Positions 1 through 8,125 of a stretch of DNA of 64,000 nt are shown here, one piece after another. The stretch's first letter is position 1, and each line of letters starts with the position of its first letter. The notes below the pieces were generated by a model that made no database searches, was not told where the DNA came from, and saw nothing but the letters and a program-made list of their open reading frames with translations. The DNA comes from Clostridia bacterium (GTDB taxonomy: Bacteria; Bacillota; Clostridia; Oscillospirales; Acutalibacteraceae): assembly GCA_017410605.1 (NCBI GenBank), contig JAFQQN010000012.1, positions 62,001 through 126,000 on the forward strand, given 5' to 3'. The position numbers and the translations under genes were made by a program.

Positions 1-503
1 AAAGCATCTACTGTTACATAATCGTTATCCTTAACACCAAAGGCCTCACCGTCTGAAAGACTCATATGAATGTGACGGTTAGCTATTATACAGCCCTCTT
101 TTAAGGTTACAATACCCTTAGGGCCTATGATTGTAATAGGAGCCGAGCCGGTTATTTTTCCGCTTTCTCTAACCGGTGGGGCCACCTTTAGAAGATAAGA
201 ATCTGTCCTGGATATTTCAACCTGAGAAGCAGAACGAACAGGACCTAAAACCCTTACTTTTTCAATGGGTCTGAGTGACGGACCAACAATAGTCAGCTGC
301 TCTTTACAGGCATATTGTCCGGGTTGGGAAAGGTCTTTAAAAGGGGTAAGCTCGTAACCTTTTCCAAATAAGGTTTCAACATCCTGCTGTGACAGATGAA
401 TATGGCGGTTAGAAATTCCTACCGGAATATTTCCCTCGGCTTGAGAGCCGTTTTCCAAAGCTTTTAAAACCGCTTCGGCTATTGCAGAAACATTTATATC
501 CAT
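1..503 (-). CDS. pduL: Phosphate propanoyltransferase PduL, 3' end cut by the window edge
   Basis: This converts propionyl-CoA and phosphate to propionyl-phosphate and CoA, regenerating CoA inside the microcompartment. The reverse strand reads ATG at 503 with AAGAAGG upstream. Two NRHIH motifs (about residues 32-36 and 140) match the metal-binding histidines of the PduL family, and the shared linker runs through GPSLRPIEKVRVLGPVR. About 167 codons are visible; family members are usually 200-270 residues, so the C-terminus lies outside the window. Residues 1-18 (MDINVSAIAEAVLKALEN) form a short amphipathic helix followed by a polar linker, the form of an encapsulation peptide. It is the last gene visible in the BMC operon, 125 bp downstream of the aldehyde dehydrogenase. 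Confidence 0.93.
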   Translation of the reverse strand, partial: MDINVSAIAEAVLKALENGSQAEGNIPVGISNRHIHLSQQDVETLFGKGYELTPFKDLSQPGQYACKEQLTIVGPSLRPIEKVRVLGPVRSASQVEISRTDSYLLKVAPPVRESGKITGSAPITIIGPKGIVTLKEGCIIANRHIHMSLSDGEAFGVKDNDYVTVDA

Positions 504-577
504 TATAAATTACCTTCTTAAACGAAAATCTTATACAACTTTTTTAAATTTGTTTGAAAAGCCGTTTTGAAGTTTGC

Positions 578-601
578 GGTGCCGTACAAAGGTACTGCCC
601 C
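578..601 (-). other. Imperfect intergenic hairpin between aldehyde dehydrogenase and pduL
   Basis: Arms 578-587 and 592-601 pair at 8 of 10 positions around a 4-nt loop. No U-tract follows in the direction of transcription, so it is more likely an mRNA-stability or processing hairpin than a terminator. Confidence 0.35.
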
Positions 602-628
602 AAACAAAAAACGGTGCAATGGACAAAT

Positions 629-2092
629 TTATATTATGCGGAAGCTATCAGCCATTACACAGCGGCGCTTTCTTGTAAAACTTCTGGCCGATGTAATACC
701 CTCACCGGTAGGCCCTGCAATTGTAAAGGTTGTATGACCCTCGCCGCCAAAGCCTATTCCCGCATAAGAGGGGGCATTTTTAACAAAAATTGTGGTTTCC
801 ACTGCCGCCGCAAAACGAGAGAGGTTATCAATATTTTTAGAGTGCATATGAGCAGTATGGCGGTTACCGTGCTCTGCCTTTACAGCAAGTTCAATAGCCT
901 CATCAATATCCTTAACGCCAACGATTGGAAGGATAGGCATCATAAGCTCTTCTTGAACGAACAGGTGATTAAAATCGGTTTCGCATATAATACAACGAAC
1001 GTCATCTGAAACCTTAACGCCTATCATATCTAAAATGATTTTTGCATCGCGGCCAACACACTTACGGTTAACAACCTTTTTGGTTTTACCTGTCTTTTTA
1101 TCTGTAGCATCTACCAAAACAATTTGTGCCAAGGCATCTGCCTGAGCAGAAGAAATAATATAAGCACCATTCTTGGTCATTTCGCTTATAAGACGGTCCT
1201 TAACATTATTAAAAACAAAAACTTCCTTTTCTGCTATGCAAGGTAGGTTGTTATCAAAGGTGCAACCGTCAATAATATCTTTACCTGCTTTAACAATATC
1301 TGCCGTATCATCAACAATAACAGGTGGGTTTCCGGCACCGGCACCGATTGCCTTTTTCCCTGATGACAGCACCGAACGAACAACACCGGGGCCACCTGTA
1401 CAAACAAGAAGTCTTATTAGGGGGTGGGTCTGCATAATTTTTGCAGAATCCATAGTAGGCTTATCCATAGAAGCAACCAGAATTTCAGGGCCGCCCACTG
1501 CTTTTGATGCACGGTTTACAAGGTCTACCGCATAGTTAGAAACACATATTGCACCGGGGTGAGGATTAAACACAACACCATTTCCGGCGGCTATCATACC
1601 AATACTGTTGCAAATAACCGTTTCACTTGGGTTAGTACTTGGGGTTATTGCGCCAACAACACCAAATGGTGCCATTTCAACCAAAGTAAGCCCGTTATCG
1701 CCGGTTTTAGCTTCGCTGACAATATCCTCAGTACCGGGGGTTTTATCGGCAACCAGCATATGTTTTGCTGTTTTGTGGTCAACCCTACCCATACCGGTTT
1801 CTTTAACACCCATTTCGGCCATAACAGAGGCTTCACTACGGGTAAGACGGCGAATTTCGGTTATAATTTCTTCTCTTTTTTCAACGCTCATTGCCCTTAC
1901 GGCTTTATAGCCCTCGTTGGCGGCCGCAATAGCCTCATTCATATCACTGAAAATTCCAACCAGTTTTCTGCCCTTATATTCTGTGCTAGTGTATTCACCT
2001 ACAGTTGAAGACTTGGGTGAATTTTCAGCACCAAGACCGGAAATAACCTGCTTTACTATCTGTTCTATCTCGGCTTTGCTTATCTGAGCCAT
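629..2092 (-). CDS. pduP: CoA-acylating propionaldehyde dehydrogenase (PduP-like)
   Basis: It oxidises propionaldehyde with NAD+ and CoA to propionyl-CoA in the BMC lumen. The 487-residue protein has the aldehyde dehydrogenase fold with the catalytic cysteine in NNLPCIAEK (Cys285) and the PSTNPSETVICNS segment typical of the EutE/PduP/AdhE-N family. Residues 1-20 (MAQISKAEIEQIVKQVISGL) are an amphipathic helix joined to the enzyme by a Ser/Thr/Gly linker, a classic N-terminal encapsulation peptide. GGAGG lies 10 bases before the ATG. It follows the DeoR gene and precedes pduL, so CoA consumed here is released by the next product. EutE-type acetaldehyde activity cannot be excluded from sequence, but the locus favours propanal. 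Confidence 0.93.
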   Translation of the reverse strand: MAQISKAEIEQIVKQVISGLGAENSPKSSTVGEYTSTEYKGRKLVGIFSDMNEAIAAANEGYKAVRAMSVEKREEIITEIRRLTRSEASVMAEMGVKETGMGRVDHKTAKHMLVADKTPGTEDIVSEAKTGDNGLTLVEMAPFGVVGAITPSTNPSETVICNSIGMIAAGNGVVFNPHPGAICVSNYAVDLVNRASKAVGGPEILVASMDKPTMDSAKIMQTHPLIRLLVCTGGPGVVRSVLSSGKKAIGAGAGNPPVIVDDTADIVKAGKDIIDGCTFDNNLPCIAEKEVFVFNNVKDRLISEMTKNGAYIISSAQADALAQIVLVDATDKKTGKTKKVVNRKCVGRDAKIILDMIGVKVSDDVRCIICETDFNHLFVQEELMMPILPIVGVKDIDEAIELAVKAEHGNRHTAHMHSKNIDNLSRFAAAVETTIFVKNAPSYAGIGFGGEGHTTFTIAGPTGEGITSARSFTRKRRCVMADSFRII

Positions 2093-2104
2093 AGCTTATT
2101 CCTC

Positions 2105-2881
2105 CTAATTTTCCTTATCGGCAGAAAACTTAAGTTCAACCCCTGCCTTTGAAGCCATATCCGTCCAAATATCTCCCGGATTTTTATCAGTAACTATCAC
2201 ATCAACATCATCAATATTGCAAACCTTAACAAAGGAAGCCTTATCAAACTTGGTTGAATCAACCGCTAGAACCTTTTTCTTGGCCGAAGCAAAAAAGGCC
2301 TTTTTAATTTCGCTGTCCTGCTCGTTGGAATCGGTAACACCCATATTAGAGTCAAGTCCCTTACAAGAACAGACTGCAAGGTCAACATGGTAACCGGAAA
2401 CCATTTTTTCGGCTTGGTACCCTACAAGAGAAAGACCCCCCTCTTTAAGGGTTCCGCCTGTTGATATTATTTTCCAATCGGGCTTATTGCAAAGCTCTAT
2501 TAAAATTTTAATAGAATTAGTAATAAGGGTTATCTTTTGACGGTTTAATATATTTTTTATAACAAACAAAGCAGTAGTGCTGGAGTCTAACATAATATAA
2601 TCGCCGTCGTGAATCATATCGGCAATTATTGAAGCAATATATTGCTTTTGCTCTACATTTGCCTGTTGTCTTACGTGAAAGGGTATATCTATATTAAAAT
2701 TTTCATTCTTAACCGCGCCACCATAGGTTTTTTTAGCAAGCCCATCTTGGTCTAGCTTTTCAAGGTCGCGGCGAATGGTTTCTTCGGTAACCTCAAATTC
2801 GCGGCTAAGGTCGCTAACAACAACCTTGCCCTCTATTGAAAGTTTTGCCAGAATGGCATTCCTGCGTTCTATTGCTAACAA
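2105..2881 (-). CDS. DeoR-family transcriptional regulator
   Basis: A 258-residue regulator of the DeoR/GlpR type. The N-terminal winged helix-turn-helix has the family signature (about residues 20-57, VTEETIRRDLEKL). It is followed by a ribose-isomerase-like sensor domain with STTALFV and TNSIKI segments that usually bind a sugar phosphate. It sits inside the BMC operon between pduT and the aldehyde dehydrogenase and starts at TTG (2881). It is the obvious candidate regulator of the locus; a fuculose/rhamnulose phosphate or lactaldehyde-type effector is an inference. Family members usually repress and are relieved by their ligand. Confidence 0.9.
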   Translation of the reverse strand: MLAIERRNAILAKLSIEGKVVVSDLSREFEVTEETIRRDLEKLDQDGLAKKTYGGAVKNENFNIDIPFHVRQQANVEQKQYIASIIADMIHDGDYIMLDSSTTALFVIKNILNRQKITLITNSIKILIELCNKPDWKIISTGGTLKEGGLSLVGYQAEKMVSGYHVDLAVCSCKGLDSNMGVTDSNEQDSEIKKAFFASAKKKVLAVDSTKFDKASFVKVCNIDDVDVIVTDKNPGDIWTDMASKAGVELKFSADKEN

Positions 2882-2916
2882 GCAAAACGCCCCTTTACAT
2901 TTAATTTAAACCCTGT

Positions 2917-3465
2917 TTATAAAATACTTTGCCAAAGCTTTGCATCGGGACGAGGTATAACCGAGCTATCAAGGAACATTCCCCTGTCCCCTGCCTCATT
3001 TTCTGCCTTTTCAATTGCGGCAGAAACAGCCGAAACACTTCCTGTTAAAAGAAGATAAGATTTTCCACACATTCCCCTTGCCAGACGAAGCTCTATAAGG
3101 TCTACCAAAGCGGTTTTTGCGGCCACATCTGCGGCAACAATTGCGGTTGCGGCAGAAAAGGTTTCCATAACACCCAGGGCCTCAACTCCCTCGGGTTGGG
3201 TTGCACCGTATATAGCAGAAAAAAGGGACTCGTGAGGGTTACCAAGCACAAAGCTATCAATAACCTTTTGCTCTGCCTTGGCCTTAGCCGCCTCAACAGA
3301 AGCCTTAACTGCGCTAAGCTCACCGCTTATAATTACAATATATTTACCTGGGCAAACGGTAGCCGCTTCAACCACTTCTACCTCGGCGGTTTTAATCATA
3401 GTATCGGCCCCGGTCATACCGGCAGAAACGGTAATAAACTCTACCATACCTATTGCCTTAGCCAT
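2917..3465 (-). CDS. pduT: Tandem-domain shell protein PduT (BMC-T) with Fe-S cysteine
   Basis: A trimeric pseudohexameric shell protein made of two BMC domains (residues 1-90 and 95-182). The length, the TVCPGKYI motif and the C-terminal SVIPRPDAKLWQ agree with PduT. Cys38 in that motif corresponds to the cysteine that holds a [4Fe-4S] cluster at the three-fold pore of Salmonella PduT. The second domain has CGKSY where PduT has CGKCY-like or GGKCY sequence. It lies immediately downstream of pduS, its usual electron-transfer partner, so together they could carry electrons across the shell. The start is ATG at 3465 with GAAAGGAAG upstream. Confidence 0.92.
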   Translation of the reverse strand: MAKAIGMVEFITVSAGMTGADTMIKTAEVEVVEAATVCPGKYIVIISGELSAVKASVEAAKAKAEQKVIDSFVLGNPHESLFSAIYGATQPEGVEALGVMETFSAATAIVAADVAAKTALVDLIELRLARGMCGKSYLLLTGSVSAVSAAIEKAENEAGDRGMFLDSSVIPRPDAKLWQSIL

Positions 3466-3490
3466 TTAAAATTCTTCCTTTCAATGGGTC

Positions 3491-4819
3491 TTAGACCGCT
3501 GCGATTATTATATATTTATCGGTAACCTCTGTTACAACTCCGCTTATAGAAGCGTGAATTGCAACACCCAAAGCATCCTTGGGGGCAGAAGCAACCATAT
3601 CACCCTTGTTAACCCTATCACCGCCCCCAACCAAGGCTGTAGCCGGGGCGCCAATGTGCTGCGAAAGTAAAAGCTTTACGGTTTTTGGGTTATACTCGGT
3701 ATCCACCAGCAAAGCGGGGTGATTATATTTTGTAAGACCCAGCCTTGCAGTAAGGCGAGATTTTAAAATATATCTGCCTTTGCGTTCTTCCTTAACAGGG
3801 GAAGCAGTAACCTCGGGAACCGAAATGCCACCCTTTCTAAGACCGCCCTTAAGGTTTCCTATAAGAGTTCTGGGAGACAGCCCCTGGAAACACGAATACA
3901 TTTCGCAAAGGCCACAGCCTGAGCAAAAGAAGGTTCCAAGATAGGGCTTAACATCGGCTGTAACACCGCTGGAAACCGACCTCATAAACTTACTAGGCTC
4001 AATAGGGTGACCTAACAAATTTCTTGGGCAAAGGTCGGTACACATTCTGCACTGACAGCAGGCCGACATTGCTCTTTTAATGGAAACTGCAGGGTTTTGC
4101 TGTCTTTTTTTTATTATGTATTGATCCTCAGGCATAACCAAAATTGCATTGGAGGTTTTGGTTATTACATCAGACTCGCTAACAATACTTCCTGTCATAG
4201 GTCCACCGTTTATAAGGGCGTAATCTTTAATAGTTACGCCACCGGCAAGTTTTAAAACCTCACCCACTGTAATACCCAAGGGCACATAAAGGGTAACAGG
4301 ATTTTTAACCTCACCTGTAACAGTTATAAACTTATGGGTAACGCCGTCGCCCTTTGTAATTGCATAATAAGCGTTAAGCATTGTTTCAACATTATAAACA
4401 ATTACACCAACCGTAATTGGAAGCTTACCGGGAGGTACTACCCTGCCTGTAGTTTCATATATGGTAACAACCTCATCACCGGCAGGATAAACCTCCGGCA
4501 AAAGGCCGATTTTTATCTTACTAAAATTTTTAATCTGACTTTCTACCGAGGCCACAGCCTTTTTATAAGAAGGCTTAATAGCAACGATTGCCTGTTTTGC
4601 ACCGACAGTTTCGCGCACAGTGTCTAAGGCAGAAAGAATTTCACCCGAATATTTATCCATAACCTGGCGGTGAAGCTTTAAAAGAGGCTCACACTCTGCA
4701 CAGTTAAGGATTATTGTATCTGCCGCTTCATTTAACTTAGCATAGCTTGGAAACCCAGCGCCACCGGCGCCTACTACACCACTGTTTTGAAGCAAAGTTT
4801 TAAGTTCATTAATATTCAT
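3491..4819 (-). CDS. pduS: PduS-like RnfC-family flavo-iron-sulfur oxidoreductase
   Basis: A 442-residue electron-transfer protein of the RnfC/Nqo1-like family. The N-terminus has the glycine-rich nucleotide-binding segment GVVGAGGAGFPSY (about residues 15-27). The middle has a flavin/NADH domain and an SLBB-like region. Two [4Fe-4S] motifs follow: CCQCRMCTDLCPRN and CSGCGLCEMYSC. PduS reduces cob(II)alamin in B12-dependent Pdu systems, but the dehydratase here is a glycyl radical enzyme, so the role is more likely NADH oxidation coupled to PduT or to the radical activase. It starts 2 bp after pduN ends, so translation is probably coupled. Confidence 0.9.
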   Translation of the reverse strand: MNINELKTLLQNSGVVGAGGAGFPSYAKLNEAADTIILNCAECEPLLKLHRQVMDKYSGEILSALDTVRETVGAKQAIVAIKPSYKKAVASVESQIKNFSKIKIGLLPEVYPAGDEVVTIYETTGRVVPPGKLPITVGVIVYNVETMLNAYYAITKGDGVTHKFITVTGEVKNPVTLYVPLGITVGEVLKLAGGVTIKDYALINGGPMTGSIVSESDVITKTSNAILVMPEDQYIIKKRQQNPAVSIKRAMSACCQCRMCTDLCPRNLLGHPIEPSKFMRSVSSGVTADVKPYLGTFFCSGCGLCEMYSCFQGLSPRTLIGNLKGGLRKGGISVPEVTASPVKEERKGRYILKSRLTARLGLTKYNHPALLVDTEYNPKTVKLLLSQHIGAPATALVGGGDRVNKGDMVASAPKDALGVAIHASISGVVTEVTDKYIIIAAV

Positions 4820-4821
4820 AA

Positions 4822-5088
4822 TTAATCTTCAAGTCCTATAGAGTTGTCTATAATACCTACAATAGCTGCGTCAACCGGGGCATTTGCCATATCACAGCCA
4901 ATTCTTGCGGCGCTTCCCATACTTACTAAAACAAGCTCACCTATACCTGCGCCAACATTATCAACCGCCACAATGCGGCCCTTATCAGACATATTTTCTA
5001 CCGGCTCAACAATCATAAATTTACTGCCGATGAGCCCTTCGTTTTTTCGTGTGGCTACAACACTGCCAACAACCTTACCAACGATCAT
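4822..5088 (-). CDS. pduN: Pentameric vertex shell protein (BMC-P, EutN/CcmL/PduN)
   Basis: An 88-residue OB-fold protein that caps the twelve vertices of the shell. MIVGKVVGSVVATRKNEGLIGSKFMIV at the N-terminus and DAAIVGIID near the C-terminus are typical of EutN/CcmL. It is the only vertex protein in the visible locus, which is enough to close a polyhedron. It is followed within 2 bp by pduS and preceded by a strong intergenic hairpin that separates it from the highly expressed BMC-H genes. Confidence 0.95.
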   Translation of the reverse strand: MIVGKVVGSVVATRKNEGLIGSKFMIVEPVENMSDKGRIVAVDNVGAGIGELVLVSMGSAARIGCDMANAPVDAAIVGIIDNSIGLED

Positions 5089-5125
5089 GTCTTTCGCTCA
5101 CTTTCCTATGATTTAAATCTAGCTG

Positions 5126-5174
5126 TGCGGTTGTTCGGCCAGGCTCCGCAAAAGCGGAGCCTGATGATACCGCA
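5126..5174 (-). other. Strong intergenic hairpin between BMC-H and pduN genes
   Basis: A perfect 10-bp stem (5140-5149 with 5154-5163, AAAA loop) is enclosed by a second pairing of GCGGT with ACCGC at the outer edge. No U-tract follows. It probably protects the upstream BMC-H mRNA or reduces read-through into the low-copy vertex gene. Confidence 0.6.
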
Positions 5175-5185
5175 AAACCTTTACC

Positions 5186-5464
5186 TTATTTTAAAGAAGG
5201 TAAAATCTTTTCAACATCTGCATGAGGTCTGGGAATTACGTGTACTGCTACAAGTTCCCCAAGCTTAGAAGCGGCGGCGCTTCCCGATTCGGTTGCGGCC
5301 TTAACTGCTCCTACGTCGCCTCTTACCATAACAGATACAAGACCGGAACCAATCTTTTCTGTGCCGATAAGCTCAACATTAGCTGCCTTTACCATTGCAT
5401 CGGCGGCTTCAATTGCTGCTACTAAACCTCTGGTTTCTACCATACCAAGTGCTTCAAGTGCCAT
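5186..5464 (-). CDS. Hexameric shell protein BMC-H, PduA/EutM type (copy 1)
   Basis: A 92-residue canonical BMC-H facet protein. The motifs are [25 protein letters not shown], the pore segment KIGSGL and the C-terminal HVIPRPH. GSGL in the pore loop is like the PduA/EutM pores that pass small polar molecules. The 91 residues after the start Met are identical, apart from the second position, to the BMC domain of the gene 78 bp upstream in the operon, so this is a recent duplicate. GGAGG precedes the ATG. It should be one of the most abundant shell components. Confidence 0.96.
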   Translation of the reverse strand: MALEALGMVETRGLVAAIEAADAMVKAANVELIGTEKIGSGLVSVMVRGDVGAVKAATESGSAAASKLGELVAVHVIPRPHADVEKILPSLK

Positions 5465-5495
5465 TTTTATTTTCCTCCTATTACAGAAAAATCAA

Positions 5496-5529
5496 TAGTT
5501 CAACGCGGGGGACCGCGTAGAATTAACTA
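5496..5529 (-). other. Intergenic hairpin between two BMC-H genes
   Basis: Inner stem ACGCGG (5503-5508) with CCGCGT (5513-5518), outer stem TAGTT with AACTA. There is no following U-tract. It is placed between two near-identical shell genes, like the hairpins at 578 and 5126. Confidence 0.5.
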
Positions 5530-5542
5530 AAAGTTGTTTCCC

Positions 5543-5929
5543 TTATTTTAAAGAAGGGAGAATTTTTTCAACGTCTGCGTGAGGTCTGGGGATTACGTGT
5601 ACTGCTACAAGCTCTCCAAGCTTAGAAGCGGCGGCACTTCCCGATTCGGTTGCGGCCTTAACTGCTCCTACGTCGCCTCTTACCATAACAGATACAAGAC
5701 CGGAACCAATCTTTTCTGTGCCGATAAGCTCAACATTAGCGGCCTTTACCATTGCATCAGCTGCCTCAATTGCTGCTACTAAACCTCTGGTTTCTACCAT
5801 ACCAAGTGCTTCAAGTGACATTTTCTTTTCCTCCTTAACGGGTTTTGCAGGTGCTACCTGCTGAGTTGCTTCTTTTATTGTTGTTTTTGGTGCAGTTGTT
5901 TTTTTAGCACCGCTTTTTGCTGCTGCCAT
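5543..5929 (-). CDS. BMC-H shell protein with 36-residue N-terminal extension and internal start (copy 2)
   Basis: The 128-residue reading frame starts at ATG 5929 behind AAAGGTGAG. It has a Lys/Ala/Thr/Pro-rich, probably disordered extension (residues 1-36), then a complete PduA-type BMC domain. The extension codons include AAGGAGG (reverse complement of 5830-5836) eight bases before an in-frame ATG at 5821-5819. A second, 92-residue protein equal to copy 1 could therefore be made from the same gene. This mirrors PduB and PduB', where a 37-residue extension anchors shell to core, but there the domain is BMC-T. The BMC part is identical to copy 1. Confidence 0.93.
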   Translation of the reverse strand: MAAAKSGAKKTTAPKTTIKEATQQVAPAKPVKEEKKMSLEALGMVETRGLVAAIEAADAMVKAANVELIGTEKIGSGLVSVMVRGDVGAVKAATESGSAAASKLGELVAVHVIPRPHADVEKILPSLK

Positions 5930-5941
5930 AATAACTCACCT

Positions 5942-6277
5942 TTAAACTTCTTTTATATATTCTTGCGTTTCGGCCTTTTTCTCGGTCTTTGCTTTTTTTG
6001 TAAGTCGAGAGGCGCTAAGCTTTACCATGCGCTGGGTTTCACTGTGGGGACTTGCAATAACTGCTGTAGCGGCCGGCTTTATTATAGCCCCTGCCTCGGC
6101 GGCCTCAACCGCGGCCTTAACGGCAGAAATTTGGCCCTCTACAATAATTGTAACAAGCCTTCCGCCCAGTTTTCTTTCCCAGGTTACAAAATTAACCTCG
6201 GCTGCTTTACACATAAGGTCTAAGCAGTCCACCGCGGCGGTAACGCTCTGAACCTCTACCAGTCCGATAGACTTCAT
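5942..6277 (-). CDS. BMC-H shell protein with basic C-terminal tail
   Basis: A 111-residue BMC-domain protein. The domain spans residues 1-90 (KSIGLVEVQSVTAAVDCLDLMCKAAEV, pore region RKLGGRLV, then a VIASPHSE terminus in place of VIPRPH). It diverges clearly from the PduA-type paralogues on both sides. The last 20 residues are rich in Lys and Glu and are likely exposed. Three cysteines or neighbouring polar residues lie in the first helix, but I see no cluster motif. Its stop overlaps the ribosome binding site of the extended BMC-H gene. It is probably a minor facet with a different pore or a scaffold for cargo. Confidence 0.9.
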   Translation of the reverse strand: MKSIGLVEVQSVTAAVDCLDLMCKAAEVNFVTWERKLGGRLVTIIVEGQISAVKAAVEAAEAGAIIKPAATAVIASPHSETQRMVKLSASRLTKKAKTEKKAETQEYIKEV

Positions 6278-6293
6278 TTAAAATACCTCTTTT

Positions 6294-6569
6294 TTAGAGC
6301 TTAGGTAAAATCTTTTCAACGTCTGCGTGGGGTCTGGGGATTACGTATACTGCTACAAGCTCTCCAAGCTTAGAAGCGGCGGCACTTCCCGATTCGGTTG
6401 CAGCCTTTACTGCTCCTACGTCGCCCCTTACCATAACAGATACAAGACCGGAACCAATCTTCTCTGTGCCGATAAGCTCAACCTCTGCAGCCTTTACCAT
6501 TGCATCTGCAGCCTCAATTGCTGCTACTAAACCTCTGGTTTCTACCATACCAAGTGCTTCATATGCCAT
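6294..6569 (-). CDS. Hexameric shell protein BMC-H, PduA/EutM type (copy 3)
   Basis: A 91-residue canonical BMC-H. It differs from copies 1 and 2 at only a few positions (Glu for Asn before the VELIGTEK strand, Tyr for His before VIPRPH, and the C-terminal residues). The start was set at ATG 6569 because GGAGG lies just before it; the upstream in-frame TTG lies in that ribosome binding site. The high nucleotide identity to the other two copies, with their neighbours diverged, points to duplication with gene conversion. Confidence 0.95.
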   Translation of the reverse strand: MAYEALGMVETRGLVAAIEAADAMVKAAEVELIGTEKIGSGLVSVMVRGDVGAVKAATESGSAAASKLGELVAVYVIPRPHADVEKILPKL

Positions 6570-6586
6570 TTTATTTTCCTCCAATA

Positions 6587-6901
6587 TTATTTTTTATCAA
6601 AAGCATTTAACTTTAACATTTTTTCGGTGCCCTCTTCGGCACTGGGGATAATATGTTTGCAAACCACACCCGAAACGGTGTTTGCGGCCTGCTCGGCGGC
6701 CTCAACTGCGGCCTCAACATCGGTAACACTTCCGCGAAACTTAACTGCCACAATAAGCGGAACCTCAAGCCCGTCGGGGTTACCCGGTTTATTTTTATCG
6801 AAGTTTTCAACCGTTACATTTGCGGCTTTACAACCTGCATCACAGGCAACGAAAGCAGCCGCAAGGCCATAAACCTCAATAATTCCAACTGATTTTCCCA
6901 T
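6587..6901 (-). CDS. BMC-H shell protein, divergent
   Basis: A 104-residue single BMC domain ([27 protein letters not shown]) with a longer insertion in the pore-side loop ([13 protein letters not shown]) than the PduA-type copies and the variant C-terminus [12 protein letters not shown] at 6901 is preferred because AGGTGA lies 5 bases upstream; a GTG at 6910 is in that site. It is the first shell gene after the alcohol dehydrogenase. Together with the other BMC-H, BMC-T and BMC-P genes the locus has every geometric class needed for a closed shell. Confidence 0.92.
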   Translation of the reverse strand: MGKSVGIIEVYGLAAAFVACDAGCKAANVTVENFDKNKPGNPDGLEVPLIVAVKFRGSVTDVEAAVEAAEQAANTVSGVVCKHIIPSAEEGTEKMLKLNAFDKK

Positions 6902-6913
6902 TGGCTTCACCTA

Positions 6914-8107
6914 TTATTCATTAACAATGGCAATTTTAAGACCCTGCATTGAAAGATTGGTCTCAAGCGCCTCGTTTATTTTGTCTAATGGGAAACGGTG
7001 GGTAATAAGCTTTTCAACCGGAATTCCTATTGCTTTTGCACGTTTTAGGAAATCAAAGGTGGTTGCATAATCGCGGAGGGTGTAAACCCAAGAGCCAACT
7101 GTTGTAATTTCCTTTGCGCAAATATCGAAGTGGGGGTTAATAGAAGCATCGCCACCGTTAATGAAGAAGCCAAGCTCACAAAGTCCTCCGCCATTACGAA
7201 TAAATTTATAAACATTTGCGTGGGCAATGGGAGAGCCGGTGCACTGGAAGGCAAAGTCTGCGGGGTAACCACCAAATGCATCTTCAACTGCCTTAGCAAG
7301 TTCCTCTACACCGTTATGGTTTTTAAAGTTAACCGAATGTTCTGCACCCATTTCTTTAGCAAAGGCAAGGCGCTTATCTTCACCGTCAACCGCAACAATG
7401 TTTTCAATACCCATTGTTCTGAGCACCGCAATACAGAGAAGACCGATAGGTCCGCAACCCTGAACTGCAACGCGGCTGTTAAACCTAAGTATGCCGGTGG
7501 TTTTTGCGCGTTCAACCGCGTGAATTAAAACAGCGGCCGGTTCAATAAGAATACGAAGGTCTAAACTTAAATCACTTACGTTAAATACGGTGGAGCCGCC
7601 GCGAACAATAATATAATCGGCAAACCAACCGTTAAGGTGAACGTCGTCATCGGGCAAAAGTCCGTAAACATCTGCGCCGCCAACGTTTTGCTTGTTAAGG
7701 TCGAACATTGTAATATCGGGGTTATCCTTAAATATCATACAGGTAACTACCTTGTCACCTATGTTAAGGGGTTTACCCGCGCTGTCCTTCTTAACATTTT
7801 TACCCATTGCAACAATCTCACCGGTGCCTTCGTGACCAAGAGCTACAGGAATAAGACCAAATGGGTCTCTTTTAAATTCGTGAGCATCGGTTCCGCAAAC
7901 ACCGCAGCCCTCAACCTTAACGAGCATATCATCATCGCCAAGGGGGGGAATGGGATACTCTTTAACATCAAAATGTTCAAGACCGGTCAACATTGCAACC
8001 CTTGCAGTTTTGGGGACCGCACCGGTAGCCTTAGGTGCGGCAGAAGCACCGCCCTGCATTTCGCCAATGACCTGCTTGACAATTTTTTCAATTTCAGCAG
8101 AATTCAT
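6914..8107 (-). CDS. Zinc-type alcohol dehydrogenase of the BMC with N-terminal encapsulation peptide
   Basis: A medium-chain dehydrogenase/reductase of 397 residues. The catalytic zinc motif is GCGVCGTD (Cys71) with GHEGTG (His92, Glu93), and the Rossmann segment is GCGPIGLLCIAVL. The four-cysteine structural zinc lobe is absent. Residues 1-17 (MNSAEIEKIVKQVIGEM) are an amphipathic helix followed by a Gly/Ala/Ser/Pro linker, an encapsulation peptide. It most likely reduces propanal to 1-propanol, recycling NADH inside the shell in place of the iron-type PduQ. Reduction of lactaldehyde to 1,2-propanediol is an alternative that sequence cannot decide. Confidence 0.88.
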   Translation of the reverse strand: MNSAEIEKIVKQVIGEMQGGASAAPKATGAVPKTARVAMLTGLEHFDVKEYPIPPLGDDDMLVKVEGCGVCGTDAHEFKRDPFGLIPVALGHEGTGEIVAMGKNVKKDSAGKPLNIGDKVVTCMIFKDNPDITMFDLNKQNVGGADVYGLLPDDDVHLNGWFADYIIVRGGSTVFNVSDLSLDLRILIEPAAVLIHAVERAKTTGILRFNSRVAVQGCGPIGLLCIAVLRTMGIENIVAVDGEDKRLAFAKEMGAEHSVNFKNHNGVEELAKAVEDAFGGYPADFAFQCTGSPIAHANVYKFIRNGGGLCELGFFINGGDASINPHFDICAKEITTVGSWVYTLRDYATTFDFLKRAKAIGIPVEKLITHRFPLDKINEALETNLSMQGLKIAIVNE

Positions 8108-8125
8108 AACTGATATATCCTTTCG

